Source: Hydra vulgaris
Taxonomy: Eukaryota > Cnidaria > Hydrozoa > Anthoathecata > Hydridae
Length of the DNA stretch: 64,000 nt
Assembly: GCF_038396675.1 (NCBI RefSeq)
Contig: NC_088924.1
Span: forward strand, 32,210,001 to 32,274,000
Direction of reading: 5' to 3'
In this document: positions 1-10,920 of the stretch, in pieces
Position numbering within the stretch: the stretch's first letter is position 1
How the letters are laid out: each line of letters opens with the position of its first letter
Notes under the pieces: generated by a model
Databases searched by the model: none
Seen by the model: the letters and a program-made list of their open reading frames with translations, nothing else
What the model was told of the DNA's origin: nothing
Program-made: the position numbers and the translations under genes

Positions 1-2817
1 TGCAGTTTTATTGTGCGCTCTTCTTTATCTACTTTATGGTGTACTTTTATTCGCACATAAAAATTTTTTATATTTCTAGAAGTTTGTCAAAGTTCAATTA
101 AGTGTAAAAACTGAATATCTTATCTAAATTTTTTTGTTTCCTAAATTATGTTCTTTTAAATTAACTTAACTTGCTTGTAAAAATTGATTTGCTTGTAAAA
201 ATGAATTGTAAAAATGAGACAAAAAGAAATAATTCAATATTTGAATATTGTTCAAGCATTGTTTAAAGCTAGGTTTTTCCAAATGTTGTGACTAATCCAA
301 TTAACGAGTGAAACTTACTAGAATTAAATTTTCTATTATTGTGTTTGGATCCTCTTTAAAAATGTAAAACTCTTAGATTAGTGACATTAGTTACATAGTT
401 TAACTAGCATTTAAAACAGATTTAAAACGTTTATAGTGAATTTTAAAAAACCTTGATCAGAATCCACACTAACTCTTACAATTATAGATAGAAGGTAATA
501 CTCATTTCATTGATTATAAAACAAATAAATTTATCAATATCCTTTATAAAATCATTGAATTATTTACTATATCCACTTGTGTTCAAAAATTATTTTTCTT
601 TACTAGAAAAATATTAATTTATTTTCATTCATTTACATCCAAGACTCTTTCTAAATATAGAAAATATTTTTTTGGTTTGAGATGGAATAGTTCTAAAATT
701 TCTTAATCCTCATAATTTTTCTGAAAGACACTTGCTTAAGACTTGCTTAGTCATTTTTTATTTGCTTAAGATTTGCTTAGTCATTTTTTGAGTAGCAGTT
801 GTGAATTTTTATCTCTAAAAAGTTTTTCTTTTTTTGGCATGAAAATGGAAATTATTTTTAGAATTTTTTTTATCTCCGAAAGTAATTTCCATTAACAAAT
901 AACTTAAAGACTCCACAATATTTTAAGCACATTTTATTTTTCTGGATTTAAATTTAGGAAGTATTAATAATTTTTGATATCTCTAGCGGTTTAAAATTAT
1001 TTTTTCAACTCATAATGGAAAAAAACACATCTAATCAATCAATATATTTCTGAAATAGTTGGTATTATATTTTAAGATTGTTTACAAATAGTAAAACTAC
1101 TAACATTAAGTAAACACCTAATGACAATTAAAAAAATACAGTTAATATTTATAATTTCTATAATCAATTTTTGTTGCTCTTAGTATTGTTTATTATTGTT
1201 TTTAATAAAACACATTTGATATTTACATTACTATTATTACCTACTTTTAACTATTATTACTAATATTAATATTGTCATTGTTATTATAGTAATTAATATT
1301 GTTATTATTAGTGTTTTGTTGTTGTAATAATAAACATAAAAATCACAATAATAATAGTATAATAATCAAAAAAACAATAACATTAATAATACTAATAATA
1401 ACAGTAATAACACTAATAATATTAGTAATAATAATTATGATAACAACAAAAAATAATGCCAATTGTTTTAATAAACACAAAAGCTGTATACGTATACGAA
1501 GTTAGTTACAAATTTTAACTGCCAGTTTGTCACTTAAATGAAAATTTTTTTATTCAAGAGTTTTTGTATTAAAACAATGAAAAGGGTTTTTTTTAAATTC
1601 AAACAAAGTGTTAAGAATCTGGAACTAGGGTAAAACTGGGACAAAAGGGTAAGATTGAGACATTAAGCATTTTAAATACACATAAAAAATTTTAATTACG
1701 AGTATTAATTCTATAAAATTAGAAAAGAGCGTTTATAAAATTGGAAAAAAATGGTAAGGATCACAAGTTGGGCAGAGAGTAAAATTGAGAGGGTCTTAGC
1801 CTATTTAAACATTTTGTTTGCCTGTTACAAAAAAAATTAAATTTTTGATCATTAAAACAAGATTTAAAACTATAAATTGTTTAAAAATATTTACAATATT
1901 AATGTATATATGGTACATAATCCGAAAAAAGTTGAATAATTCTTCTTACTCCTCTAGAGTAGTATGTAAAAGTTAAATTAAACTCTTTTATTAAAACTAT
2001 CTACAAAGTCCTGATGTTGAGTATACTCTTCTATACATTTAAATCTATTCCAACTAGGTTTAAATTTAGAATGAAGTCTCAACACTGTTCAACAAACTAT
2101 CTAGGGTAAATATGAAAGAGTTTTAGTTTTCTCGACTTAGACCTTTAGTTAAATATACGAAAGACTGTTTTTGTCAAACTCTTTGGACTGAGTTGAAGTT
2201 AGCATTTTTTATATTAAAAGAATTGTTATATCTATCCAAGAATCCTTTTATACAAATTTTTCAAAATTTATTTTGGCCAACAGTAAGTTGTATAAGCATA
2301 ATATCATTTCAAATGAAGAATTAATCAGATTACTCAAATGAAATCAACTTTGAAGTAAACATTGTTCTTTAAGGATTTTGTTGTCGTTTTTTTGTTTGTT
2401 TCTTGTAAAAAAAAAAAAAAGTATACGTGTATGCAACACTAAAGGTATGCCTAAGGATTAGGACGAGCAGGTTACGATTATGATTACGACAGGTTGAGCA
2501 TATGCATTGTTTAGAATAAAAAAAAAAATAAAGATATGATATTTGGGAATGTGATGTTATTTATAAGAACATAAAAGCGAACGAATTTTTTAAATTAAGA
2601 CTAAAAAAAATTTTACTGAAAATATTTAGTTATAAAAAGTAGTATTTTTTGAATTTTTTTAATTATTTTTTTAAATAAGAATATTTTTAATTTCTTAATT
2701 TATAAAGTTAAACATATAAAATTTATATTTTTATATGTACTTTATATATTTTATACTTTATTTATACTCCATATATTTTATACTTTTTTGAATTTACAAT
2801 AATTTAATGTTTTGCAG
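1..2817 (+). other. Non-coding, probable last intron of the decarboxylase gene
   Basis: AT-rich sequence without a convincing exon. It ends at the acceptor (tttgcag, 2811-2817) of the terminal exon, so at least its right part is intron. Positions about 1210-1440 are a low-complexity ATT/AAT tract that is open in one frame (68 aa of Ile, Asn and Thr), which I do not believe is a protein. Upstream exons of the gene must lie outside the window or be too short for me to recognise. Confidence 0.5.
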
Positions 2818-2997
2818 GCAACTTCAGTATCAACGCCTGAAGAAATTCGAGAATCGGTATTAGCGATGCGATCAATGCAAGGACCTGTTCTTCTAGAAAT
2901 TAAAGTTAAAAAAGGTAGTAGAAAAGATTTAGGCCGACCTACAAGGACACCTATTCAGAACAAAGCTGATTTTATGCATTTCTTAGCTATAGATTAG
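2818..2997 (+). CDS. Phosphonopyruvate decarboxylase, C-terminal exon (partial)
   Basis: Terminal exon of a spliced gene, 59 residues plus a TAG stop. It opens directly after tttgcag and reads ATSVSTPEEIRES. It ends with the block KGSRKDLGRPT, then TPIQNKADFMHFL. I recognise this as the extreme C-terminus of phosphonopyruvate decarboxylase, the ThDP-dependent enzyme that converts 3-phosphonopyruvate to phosphonoacetaldehyde and CO2 on the route to 2-aminoethylphosphonate. Cnidarians are known for abundant phosphonolipids, so the enzyme fits the host. The ThDP and Mg-binding parts are not in the window. The in-frame TTG just upstream lies inside the splice acceptor and is not a start. The identification rests on family memory of the C-terminal motif; related acetolactate-synthase-type enzymes are less likely because of the KDLGRPT segment. 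Confidence 0.75.
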   Translation, partial: ATSVSTPEEIRESVLAMRSMQGPVLLEIKVKKGSRKDLGRPTRTPIQNKADFMHFLAID

Positions 2998-3095
2998 ATT
3001 AATATTCAAATTTAGAATATAAAAGCATAACATCTAATACTAAGTCAGAAATAATTTAAAATAATAATTATTATATAAATAATATTTATAAATAG

Positions 3096-3101
3096 AATAA
3101 A
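3096..3101 (+). promoter_or_regulatory. Candidate polyadenylation signal of the decarboxylase gene
   Basis: AATAAA about 100 bases after the TAG stop in an AT-rich 3' region. Position and motif fit; in sequence this AT-rich the motif is also expected by chance. Confidence 0.4.
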
Positions 3102-4943
3102 TATTCTTTAATCCTTTTCTTTTAAATCTAATGTCAGCCGTTTGTATTATTTTTAGTAAAATCTTAAACTATGATCTAATTAAAATGAAATCTTTTTTTC
3201 TTAAAAATCTGTTGCGATTTTGTCTGCACCTTGTGTCTTTTTTTTTTTTTTTTTTCTTCAATTTTTCGTTGTTTTTTTTTAATTTATCTTTTAAAATAAT
3301 GAAAACTGTATCGTTCACTCGAAAAAAGTATAAAATAATTTTGCTATCTGCATTAATAGAATTAATAGTATAGTTATTTTTATTATGGCATTGATATATA
3401 GGTAATCAAGCAATATCGTACTTTATATATGGTTTAGATGTCAAGCGTTTTCTCTCAGCAAATATGATTTTATGTTGAATAAAAAACTACCCAACGCTTT
3501 TTTGATATTCCATTTTAACTATCGTAAATTATGTATTTCTGAATTATTGTTATTATTATTATTAATTTATACAAGAATCAATTGTCTCCTCTCCTGTATG
3601 CTTAAAGCCCACTTGAAACAATACAAAATGAAACTATTGTAGAAACATTAATATATGGAAACTACATTGATGTATGTAAATGCTGATAACATACTTCTTT
3701 GTTCTACCCTCTCTAGATCAAAAAGCTTATAAAAGTCTATAATATATAAACCAACCCGATTTGTATATTGTTGACAAAAACGAGTTCTTGCTCACTGGAA
3801 AAAAAAACAAGTTGCAAACTGCACGATTACAGTCAATTACCAACTAACAAAACTAGGTAATAGACTTAGTTATTTATATTGGGTACTAAAAGTTCTTCTT
3901 TTGCCTCACTTAATCGTTCAAATATTGATCATAGAATATTGAATTTCAGGGCAATAGTCCAAACTGCTCATGTGTTGAAAATCAATTTTTAAAATTAACA
4001 TTTTAAAATTATATTAAAACACATAAGCAGTGGATACTGCAGTTTGTTCCTTTTTGATAAAAACTTGTGAATTCAATAGTGATAAAGTTTCATGATTTTC
4101 GTTTGGTTCCATTTCGTAAATGTCGTCCAAATAATCTTGGAAAATATGAATTTGCCAAAACCAAACTTCTTGTCACCCTTTTTTAGATAATGCCAAAAGT
4201 TTATTCAATCGAATGAACGAAATCTAAAGATATTCTAAAATTTGAAGACTAGATATAAAAAATAGTTTTTTCATATTTAGTCGGAGACCCGATAGATCAG
4301 AAATGAATTATTTTGTTAATAAATTTCTACAATTGACGCAACTTTTTTAAATAAATAAAAATAAGATAATTCTAAATATGTAAAACGCAACTATTAAATG
4401 ACAAGAACACAAAAGCTAAACATGTTTTTAGCAACAAATTTTACTTTTTACATAAATCATGTTAAAAAGACTGTTTTTAAAAAAGTTTTCAAACAAATTT
4501 GTGCAAGAAATAATAGAATTTGTATCAAGTGTTTTGTATGTTTTAAAACAAATGTAATAAAAAAAACTTTTAACTAATTTTATTGTTTCCATAGAGCAAT
4601 ATCGTACTTCATACATGGTTTTAAATATTTTAAACCATGTTTAATTTAATATAAATTTCTATTAGTAATTACTAATAGAAATTTTTTTAGAAAATTTCTA
4701 TTAGTTTTCCTTTTTTTATATATACTGCAAAGACATGTAGAAACAAATTGCGTGAAGCGATATTTAAATTGATTTATAACTAATATGTACTGCTTTTAAA
4801 CTCTTTTTCAGTTTCGAGCGTTTAAGGCTCTGATTAGTAAACTTACTTTAATCTTAAGATTACTAGGGTATTTTTTTCCAAGAATGTTTTTTTTTTAACT
4901 TGATTGAATTAGTAGTGAAATTTTTGTGATTAAAAACTGTGGC
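3102..4943. other. Intergenic, AT-rich, with short duplications of the kinase flanks
   Basis: No gene seen. Two short blocks repeat sequence that flanks the kinase gene. 3408-3434 (gcaatatcgtactt and following) matches 4593-4619. 3502-3560 (attccattttaact, then tgtatttct) matches the start-codon side of the kinase at 6055-6115. They sit about 95 bases apart here against about 1.47 kb at the kinase, so this may be a relic of a second copy that lost its ORF. A 4664-4700 inverted pair (taatagaaattt) is minor. Confidence 0.35.
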
Positions 4944-6065
4944 TTACAAATCTGATTCATTTAAATCTATTCGAAGCGTTATCGGATGAAAAGAAACGCT
5001 TATGTTTGATATTTGTCGCAAATTGTCTAACTTGACATAATTCACTTCGCTTATTACAGTCTTCTGTCTATAAATGCGTTCATTTTCATAATCTTCATTT
5101 TGATTGTAATAGTTCTGAGATGAACTTGCACTTAGACTCGGGTTTCTTTGAAATTTAAAAATTTCGTTGTCTAATTTTTTTTTCGCATTAAAACACTTCA
5201 AGTTTTCAATAACATCACTACGATGCAGTTTTGATTTTTTCTTTGATTCAAACCATGCATGATTTAATGCCTGTTCTACATTGATTCTTTTTAAACTGTT
5301 TTTTTCTAATAAAATTTCTAAAAATTCCTTTGCTATATCCGAAATATTATTCCAATTCGAATATGATGTATTCATTTTTTTTGTTGTAATATCAAAATAT
5401 AAGCACTTTAGAAATTCATTCCAAAATGGAGGATTTCCAGTGAGCATAATATAAAAAAGAACTCCAACTGACCAAAGGTCAACTCCATAACTAATAGGCC
5501 TATCTAAAATAGTTTCGGGTGCCAAGAATAAAGGCAAACCACACGCTTCAACCGATACGTAATTTTGACCTTTACTTAACCGAACTGCGAGTCCAAAATC
5601 GGCAATTTTGATTATTTCATTGATGTTACTTCGTTGAAGGAAAATATTTTCGGCGTTAATATTACGATGAATGATTCTTTTTTCACGAAAATATAATAAC
5701 ACACTGAATATTTGTCTAATATAAAAACAAACATCCCGCTCAGTGTATGTTGTAGATTTTTCTATTTCATCTAAAAGGTTACACTCCGTAATACATTCCA
5801 TTACAAGGTAATGTCTCGTTGGAGTTTTTATAATATCAAGAAGTTCTAAGACATTACGATGTTTTAGTCTACGCCAAATTGCAATTTCACGAGATTCTTC
5901 AAGATCAACATAAGCATTACTTGAACCATCATTTTTGTAGTGACTTACAGACTTTATTTTCACTGTTAGTCTTGAGCCTGTTTCCTTGTTAATACATGCA
6001 TAGTAACTACCAAACTGTCCTTTCTGAATAAAACCATTTATCTCATACTTTTCCTGAAACTCCAT
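4944..6065 (-). CDS. CASK/CaMKII-like predicted pseudokinase, intronless
   Basis: Single 373-aa reading frame starting at aaaATGG, a good start context. It is a complete bilobal kinase fold of the CaMK group. The glycine loop is degenerate (QKGQFGSYY, 14-22; first Gly replaced). CINKETG at 24-30 resembles CASK. The VAIK lysine is K36 (TVKIK), with a plausible helix-C Glu at 60. The catalytic loop reads HRNINAEN at 133-140, so the HRD aspartate is Asn135 and the usual Lys is Asn137. DFG (156-158), APE (182-184) and DLWSVG (196-201) are kept. After the kinase come a CaMKII/CASK-type LNHAWF and CFNAKKKLD segment (about 267-299) and a divergent tail. Loss of the catalytic Asp predicts little or no phosphotransfer, while DFG should still bind metal-ATP. 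CASK is also an atypical kinase but there the DFG is altered, so this is a different route to inactivity. The intact intronless frame suggests a retrocopy or an old single-exon gene. A CaMKII-derived origin is the alternative. Confidence 0.8.
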   Translation of the reverse strand: MEFQEKYEINGFIQKGQFGSYYACINKETGSRLTVKIKSVSHYKNDGSSNAYVDLEESREIAIWRRLKHRNVLELLDIIKTPTRHYLVMECITECNLLDEIEKSTTYTERDVCFYIRQIFSVLLYFREKRIIHRNINAENIFLQRSNINEIIKIADFGLAVRLSKGQNYVSVEACGLPLFLAPETILDRPISYGVDLWSVGVLFYIMLTGNPPFWNEFLKCLYFDITTKKMNTSYSNWNNISDIAKEFLEILLEKNSLKRINVEQALNHAWFESKKKSKLHRSDVIENLKCFNAKKKLDNEIFKFQRNPSLSASSSQNYYNQNEDYENERIYRQKTVISEVNYVKLDNLRQISNISVSFHPITLRIDLNESDL

Positions 6066-6924
6066 TTTAATTATCGCATGTTGTGTATTTCTAAATCATT
6101 GTGATCATTATTATTGTTGTTACTATTATTGTTGTTGTTGTTGTTTTTACTGTTATTATTATCATTGTCATTAACATAGTTATTGTTATTATATATAGAT
6201 AGATAAAAAGATATGTATAAACACACACGCGCGTAAATATATATGAATAATAATAAATATATATTGTAATATATATATTGAATTATATAATAAAGTTTAT
6301 ATTAAAATAATATATTGTAAAAAATATGTAATAAAAAAATATATGTTAAAATTAACAAATATATGAAGTTAAATTATTAAAATATATAATATTGTTACTT
6401 TATTTTTAATTTATTTTAATAGATAATCAAAACAAGTTAAAAATTAATTAACAATATATGAATAAATTAGAAGCATAAAAATAACTTTTATTCAAAAATA
6501 CGTACAAAAATCGAACAATTCAAAAAGTTGAGAAGATATAAAATTGTAAATCAAATATTTGATCATTTTAGCCATGGGTTGATGATTTTATTTTAATCAT
6601 ATTTGTATTACATTTTACGAAACAAAAGATATACAAAAGAAATATATTTTATTATTCTGATGTAAAATTATTTTATAATCTATTTTGCATGTTTCAGTTC
6701 AATAGATCTACTTAACTTTTTGTAACGTGCGCTATTTTTACCTTGGACAGTTACTACTTTATGTGAAAATAATCATAATTAAAGAGCATAAATTGAAAAA
6801 AAACGCTTATTTATATATTGCTAAAATCAGATTTTTATTAATTTTTAAATAGATAAACTTTAATATTATTAGTTTATATAATTTCTTTCATTATATTATT
6901 AAATTTATTAGTTTTTATTATTTT
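6066..6924. other. AT-rich intergenic, no gene seen
   Basis: Upstream of the kinase start on the minus strand. It holds low-complexity ATT/GTT runs at about 6100-6200 and a TA-rich stretch at 6180-6420. I see no promoter element I could defend and no coding sequence. Confidence 0.5.
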
Positions 6925-7133
6925 AAAGTATTATATAAAAAGAGAGTATTATATAAAATTTTAAATTTTATATAATACTCTCTTTTTATATAATACTTTG
7001 CGAAAATTGAGGGGGTTCAAACTCTATCAGATCATAATTTTTAAACGCTAATTTTGAATTTTATATAATACTCTCTTAGCGTTTAAAAATTATGATCTGA
7101 TAGAGTTTGAACCCCCTCAATTTTCGCAAAGTA
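6925..7133. repeat. Nested double hairpin (foldback element)
   Basis: Two inverted repeats share a boundary. Arms 6925-6961 and 6963-6999 form a near-perfect palindrome with a 1-base spacer. The following 55 bases (about 6995-7049, running to aaacgct) are repeated exactly as the reverse complement at 7078-7133 (agcgttt to gcaaagta), enclosing a 28-base loop that again carries part of the first arm (tttatataatactctct). No ORF. Typical of MITE or foldback DNA. Confidence 0.8.
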
Positions 7134-7165
7134 TCCTTATTTGACATAAGCATAAAGATATCAAT

Positions 7166-7787
7166 TAGAGATGTCTGGAATAGTGATTTTAAATCCTTAT
7201 CAGTGAAAGGCTGCTTGACACCGATAAACCATAGCCGGTGTTTAGTAGCACCGGTGATGGTTAATCTCCACTATGTAAGTTAAAGAAATGTAAATAAAAA
7301 CAAATCTAACCAATCTCTACAAAATATATACACAGATATGAAGATGCAAATGAGTTTAGTTTTTACATGAAAATGTTGCTTAAATTGGACAGCAAACTCT
7401 TACAAGTTGAAGTCAGCAAACGCAAAACATTATCCTAACAGAACTACTGAAACTTTTTTACTATTTGCAATTGGCAGCGTATATAGTGAATGGCTTTTTT
7501 TGGAAACATGTATATTTTAGAGGAGTTCGCAACCATTTCCTATCATTAAACAATGAAAATGTTTGTATCATTATTACAAAAAGATTTTAAGTATCTAATT
7601 ATTTGTTAAAATAAAAATTAAAAAAATTAATTATATGTAATCTTTTGTTATACGTTTTCTTTTGTTACAATCTGGTATTCGGTATTCGGCCGAATAGTTT
7701 GCAATATTCAACCGAATCCCAAATAGTAAAAAAAGTTGCCAAATAGGTCGAATAGCGAATAGCCACCGAATATTAGTGACATCTCTA
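7166..7787. mobile_element. hAT-like non-autonomous element with 8-bp TSD
   Basis: The ends are TAGAGATGTC at 7166 and its complement GACATCTCTA ending at 7787. The flanking 8-mers are atatcaat (7158-7165) and atataaat (7788-7795), 7 of 8 identical, the TSD length of hAT elements. The internal sequence has no transposase; the right part (7670-7770) is a run of short ATTCGG/CGAAT repeats, open by chance as a 69-aa frame. Called hAT-like from TSD length only. Confidence 0.55.
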
Positions 7788-9018
7788 ATATAAATTTTTG
7801 GATTTTGCTTCATGTCGGACTGCACATTAAACGTGTGCACAAAGCTATAACTAAATTTGCAAACTTGATTAGTCAGAAACTTTACTTCAGCATAAAATGT
7901 CTAAAATATAACTTATAAATTCAGAAAAGTCAACAGTTGTTGTTCTTAATGATAACACTCATTTAAAAAATTTGATTACAGAGGAAAGTTGGTTTATTTT
8001 TATCAAATTGAATTTAGTTATCGAGATTAAGGTTTGGTTATATACCATTCATCCTAAAGGCAATTTTAAAGATCTTGAATCTTACAATAATTTTTTTTTT
8101 AATTAAAACTCAAGTGACACAAACGATAGTGCGAAAAAAAAAATTGGAACAATTCAGCAATTTGTTGATTCATATCAAAATGAAGAACGACAACAAAATA
8201 TCCTATTAGTAGTTAGACAACATCGTGAATTAGTATCTACAATAATTCCCTCATAAATAATTCATTGTTTCTGATTAAATATTCGTTAAAATATTAAGAC
8301 AATATTTTTATGTAGTTATTTTTATTTTATATACCATTACTTTTGAAATATTAATAAAATGTTATGAATCTGTTATTTGCATAAAACCAAATTCTACATA
8401 AAGTTCTTCTTCGTTTTTTAAGCTGAATTTAGAGTAGAGTAGCACTTCACATAGTGGTATTACAAATTCCAAAAAAAGTTAAAAAGTTCAAAAAAAAAAG
8501 CTCAAGTATAGCTTTCTTTTAGATATCTGTATCTGGTCATATTTCGGCTTCTAACTGTATTTTGGCAATATTTAGTGAAATTTTATATTATTAATTGAGG
8601 CTTTGAATGTTTGAATGTTCTGTTTTTCTTTTCAAAATTAATAACCCGAATATGATTAATTTTAGAAATAAAAAAATTTTATAAAAAAAATGGTGTATAC
8701 ACCATTTTTTTTAAAGAAATGACGTGACTAGTATATTGTTCTTTTACTTTGAGATTCTTTTTAAACTTCTTAAAAAGCCTAAATTATTCCATGTCTTATC
8801 TTCTAATTGAGATCTCATTTTAGTGCACAACAGCTCAGGTCCAGATAATGTTTTTTCTGGTTAAACCTTTGTTACACACTAGTAAAAAATTTTCAGGTTA
8901 AACGCTTGTTAATGGTTTTCAAATAACCACCACTATCAAAGTATTTTATGTCAAAAAAAAACAGTCTTTCACCTACACTGCACTTAACTCTAAGTGCAGT
9001 GTAACTTGAAACTATGTT
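7788..9018. other. No gene recognised
   Basis: AT-rich. It contains a short perfect dyad at about 8687-8710 (aaaatggtgtatacacc and its complement) and another around 8975-9002 (cactgcactta and taagtgcagtg). The segment from 8900 to 9018 may be the decayed 3' end of the adjacent LINE. Confidence 0.4.
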
Positions 9019-9586
9019 CTCAAGTGTAAATATAGTTGTTAATTAAAAAGAAACTTGATTTATTTAAGCAAGTTAAATTGTTCAGAATTTTGTTACATGT
9101 AATCAAGTCTTGCTTAAAGCGACGAATTTCTAGTTCCAAATCAAGAATTCTAAGTCTATTTAAATATAAAAAGTTATTTAGGTTAGCAATTCTCTTGGTA
9201 AAACGTCTTTGTACTCATCCCACTGTTTTGTTCATTTCAATGCGGTATGGCGACCAAACCAGAGAGCAAAATTCTAAGATTTGTCTTATGTAGGTAGTGT
9301 AGGCCTTTACGATAACTCGTGGATCTCGAGTTTTAAAACACTTAAGGATTAAATATCCTCGAATGTTTGATGCGCGGACGATATTTGAAATATGATTGTT
9401 GTAATTTAAGTAAGAATCCATGGTCACACCAAGATCTTTTGGGTTTGAAGACCAGGTTAAATTATGATCTCCTAATTGGTAGTTGTAATTTATATCTTTA
9501 CAAAATGAATTAGGCACTATTCTATGAGTGAAGCACTTATTGTTGGCTACTTTTAACTGCCATTTTTTTATGTATGTAAACATCAT
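9019..9586 (-). pseudogene. LINE reverse transcriptase, C-terminal fragment
   Basis: Reading right to left, 9586 to 9218 encodes the end of a non-LTR retrotransposon RT: KWQLKVANNKC, then SNPKDLGVTMDS, then KAYTTYIRQILEFCSLVWSPY. An in-frame TGA at 9215-9217 interrupts it, after which the same frame continues (VQRRFTKRIANL, then RLRILDLELEIRRFKQDL) to a TGA near 9019. The palm domain with YADD is absent. This is the thumb and C-terminal region seen in Jockey, CR1 and related pol proteins. Dead 5'-truncated copy. Confidence 0.8.
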
Positions 9587-10048
9587 TGACTTTTTTCTGC
9601 TTAAACTATATATTTATATAGAAAGTAGATCTTAGCAAATTATATTATAGAACAGTTGATATCTCATCAAATAATAAACAAACTAATCAAACTAAGCAAA
9701 TTTTATTCTATATCTATAATATAAATTCACTCACTCATTATTATCCCATAGGTTGTTAAAGTGACCTTCGATTGAAACATTAGGTAGTAAATTTTTATTT
9801 TTTTTTCCGTGTAAATATATACAAACCGTATGTTAACAACTAGATATATATGTAGCAGGGACGAGAATAAGACTAATATGTCTTATGGTCAAGCCCCTTG
9901 ATAAATTCCGTAAATATAAAGTTTTATTAAAAAATAAGCTCTTCCGTTAACAATATAAAATAAACAAACGTAAAATTGGTAAAGAAATAAATAAAACATC
10001 TATTATTAAAAAGTGATGCTCCCCGCGAACTAAAAAGTTATCGTCCTC
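9587..10048. other. No gene seen
   Basis: AT-rich spacer between the LINE fragment and the next ORF family. Nothing beyond low complexity. Confidence 0.5.
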
Positions 10049-10920
10049 TTAAGGTATAATTGAGTCAACTTCATTTTCATCTAACCATTCAGCAGTTTCC
10101 GAATTCTTCTGCAGGGCAACAACGGCCATAAATTCTGTCTGACGCTTGGCAGCAATGCGAACTGGTCGGACTCTTTTGAAAGGAGGGAGTGTTAAAGCGA
10201 AAGAATGGATAGAAACGCGCTTTTTCAACATAGCTTAAGAGGCAAAGTAGATATTTCATTTTTTAAAGATTTCATCAGTTAGGCTAGACTGAATTGATGG
10301 ACAAAACACATCATACGGAAGAACTGAAAATCCTTTGACAGGTCGAAGAAGAATACTTTCAATAGTTGATGCGATGAGCATAAAAAGGTATAATAGAAAC
10401 AACTTTTTAGCTCCTTCTAAGACATCTACTGCTTCAAGACCATCTCTTGTTTGGCTAAGCAGGATAGGTGGTGGAATAAATCGTGTTTTAATTAGAGTAA
10501 AGTAAGAGTTTCTTTTAGTCCGACTACAAGAATGATTTTCGCATTTCACAATTTGAGTAAAATATTGACTTGTACAAAGATAATGGGCAATCCAACGTTG
10601 ATCTTGTAACATAAGGTTCCTTGACTCAAGCTCTGATTGCTCTGGAATAATATACTCTGCAACGGTTGTATAACTGTCAATTTTTAATACAATCTTGAGC
10701 CACTATTCCTGTTTTTTTTTTAATATTAGTGGTCGATAAATTGGAAGTTAATGGACTGTTGATTATTAATGAGAGATCGCTCATTGGTGGATTCTACAAA
10801 CTTGTCAAATTCAAGAGGAACATATGTGGGGGCTGACTGTTTTGGAGTATTGGCCCAAAATGACAATTGCTTGCTCTTGAACTTCATTGCCTTTTCATTA
10901 AAAGAACTGATTATATACAT
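10049..10920 (-). pseudogene. Unrecognised repeated protein family, degenerate copy 1
   Basis: Three consecutive minus-strand pieces. 10726-10920 contains KSKQLSFWANTPKQ. 10256-10660 runs from DSYTTVAEYIIPEQ through CTSQYFTQIVKCENHSC to LPYDVFCPSIQSSL. 10049-10231 contains RVRPVRIAAKRQTEF and AEWLDENEVDSI. They follow in order with frameshifts between them, so they look like one broken protein. A second broken copy lies at 52190-52770 on the other strand with matching blocks (LPPYNLFCFSVQSSL, SRVRPVRIAAKRK, AKWFDEDEIE). Two dispersed decayed copies suggest a transposon-borne or multicopy gene. I cannot name the family. Confidence 0.55.

Noticed and set aside
1299..1505. 68-aa open frame rich in Ile, Asn and Thr
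   Set aside because: Entirely within an ATT/AAT low-complexity tract; no codon or family signal.
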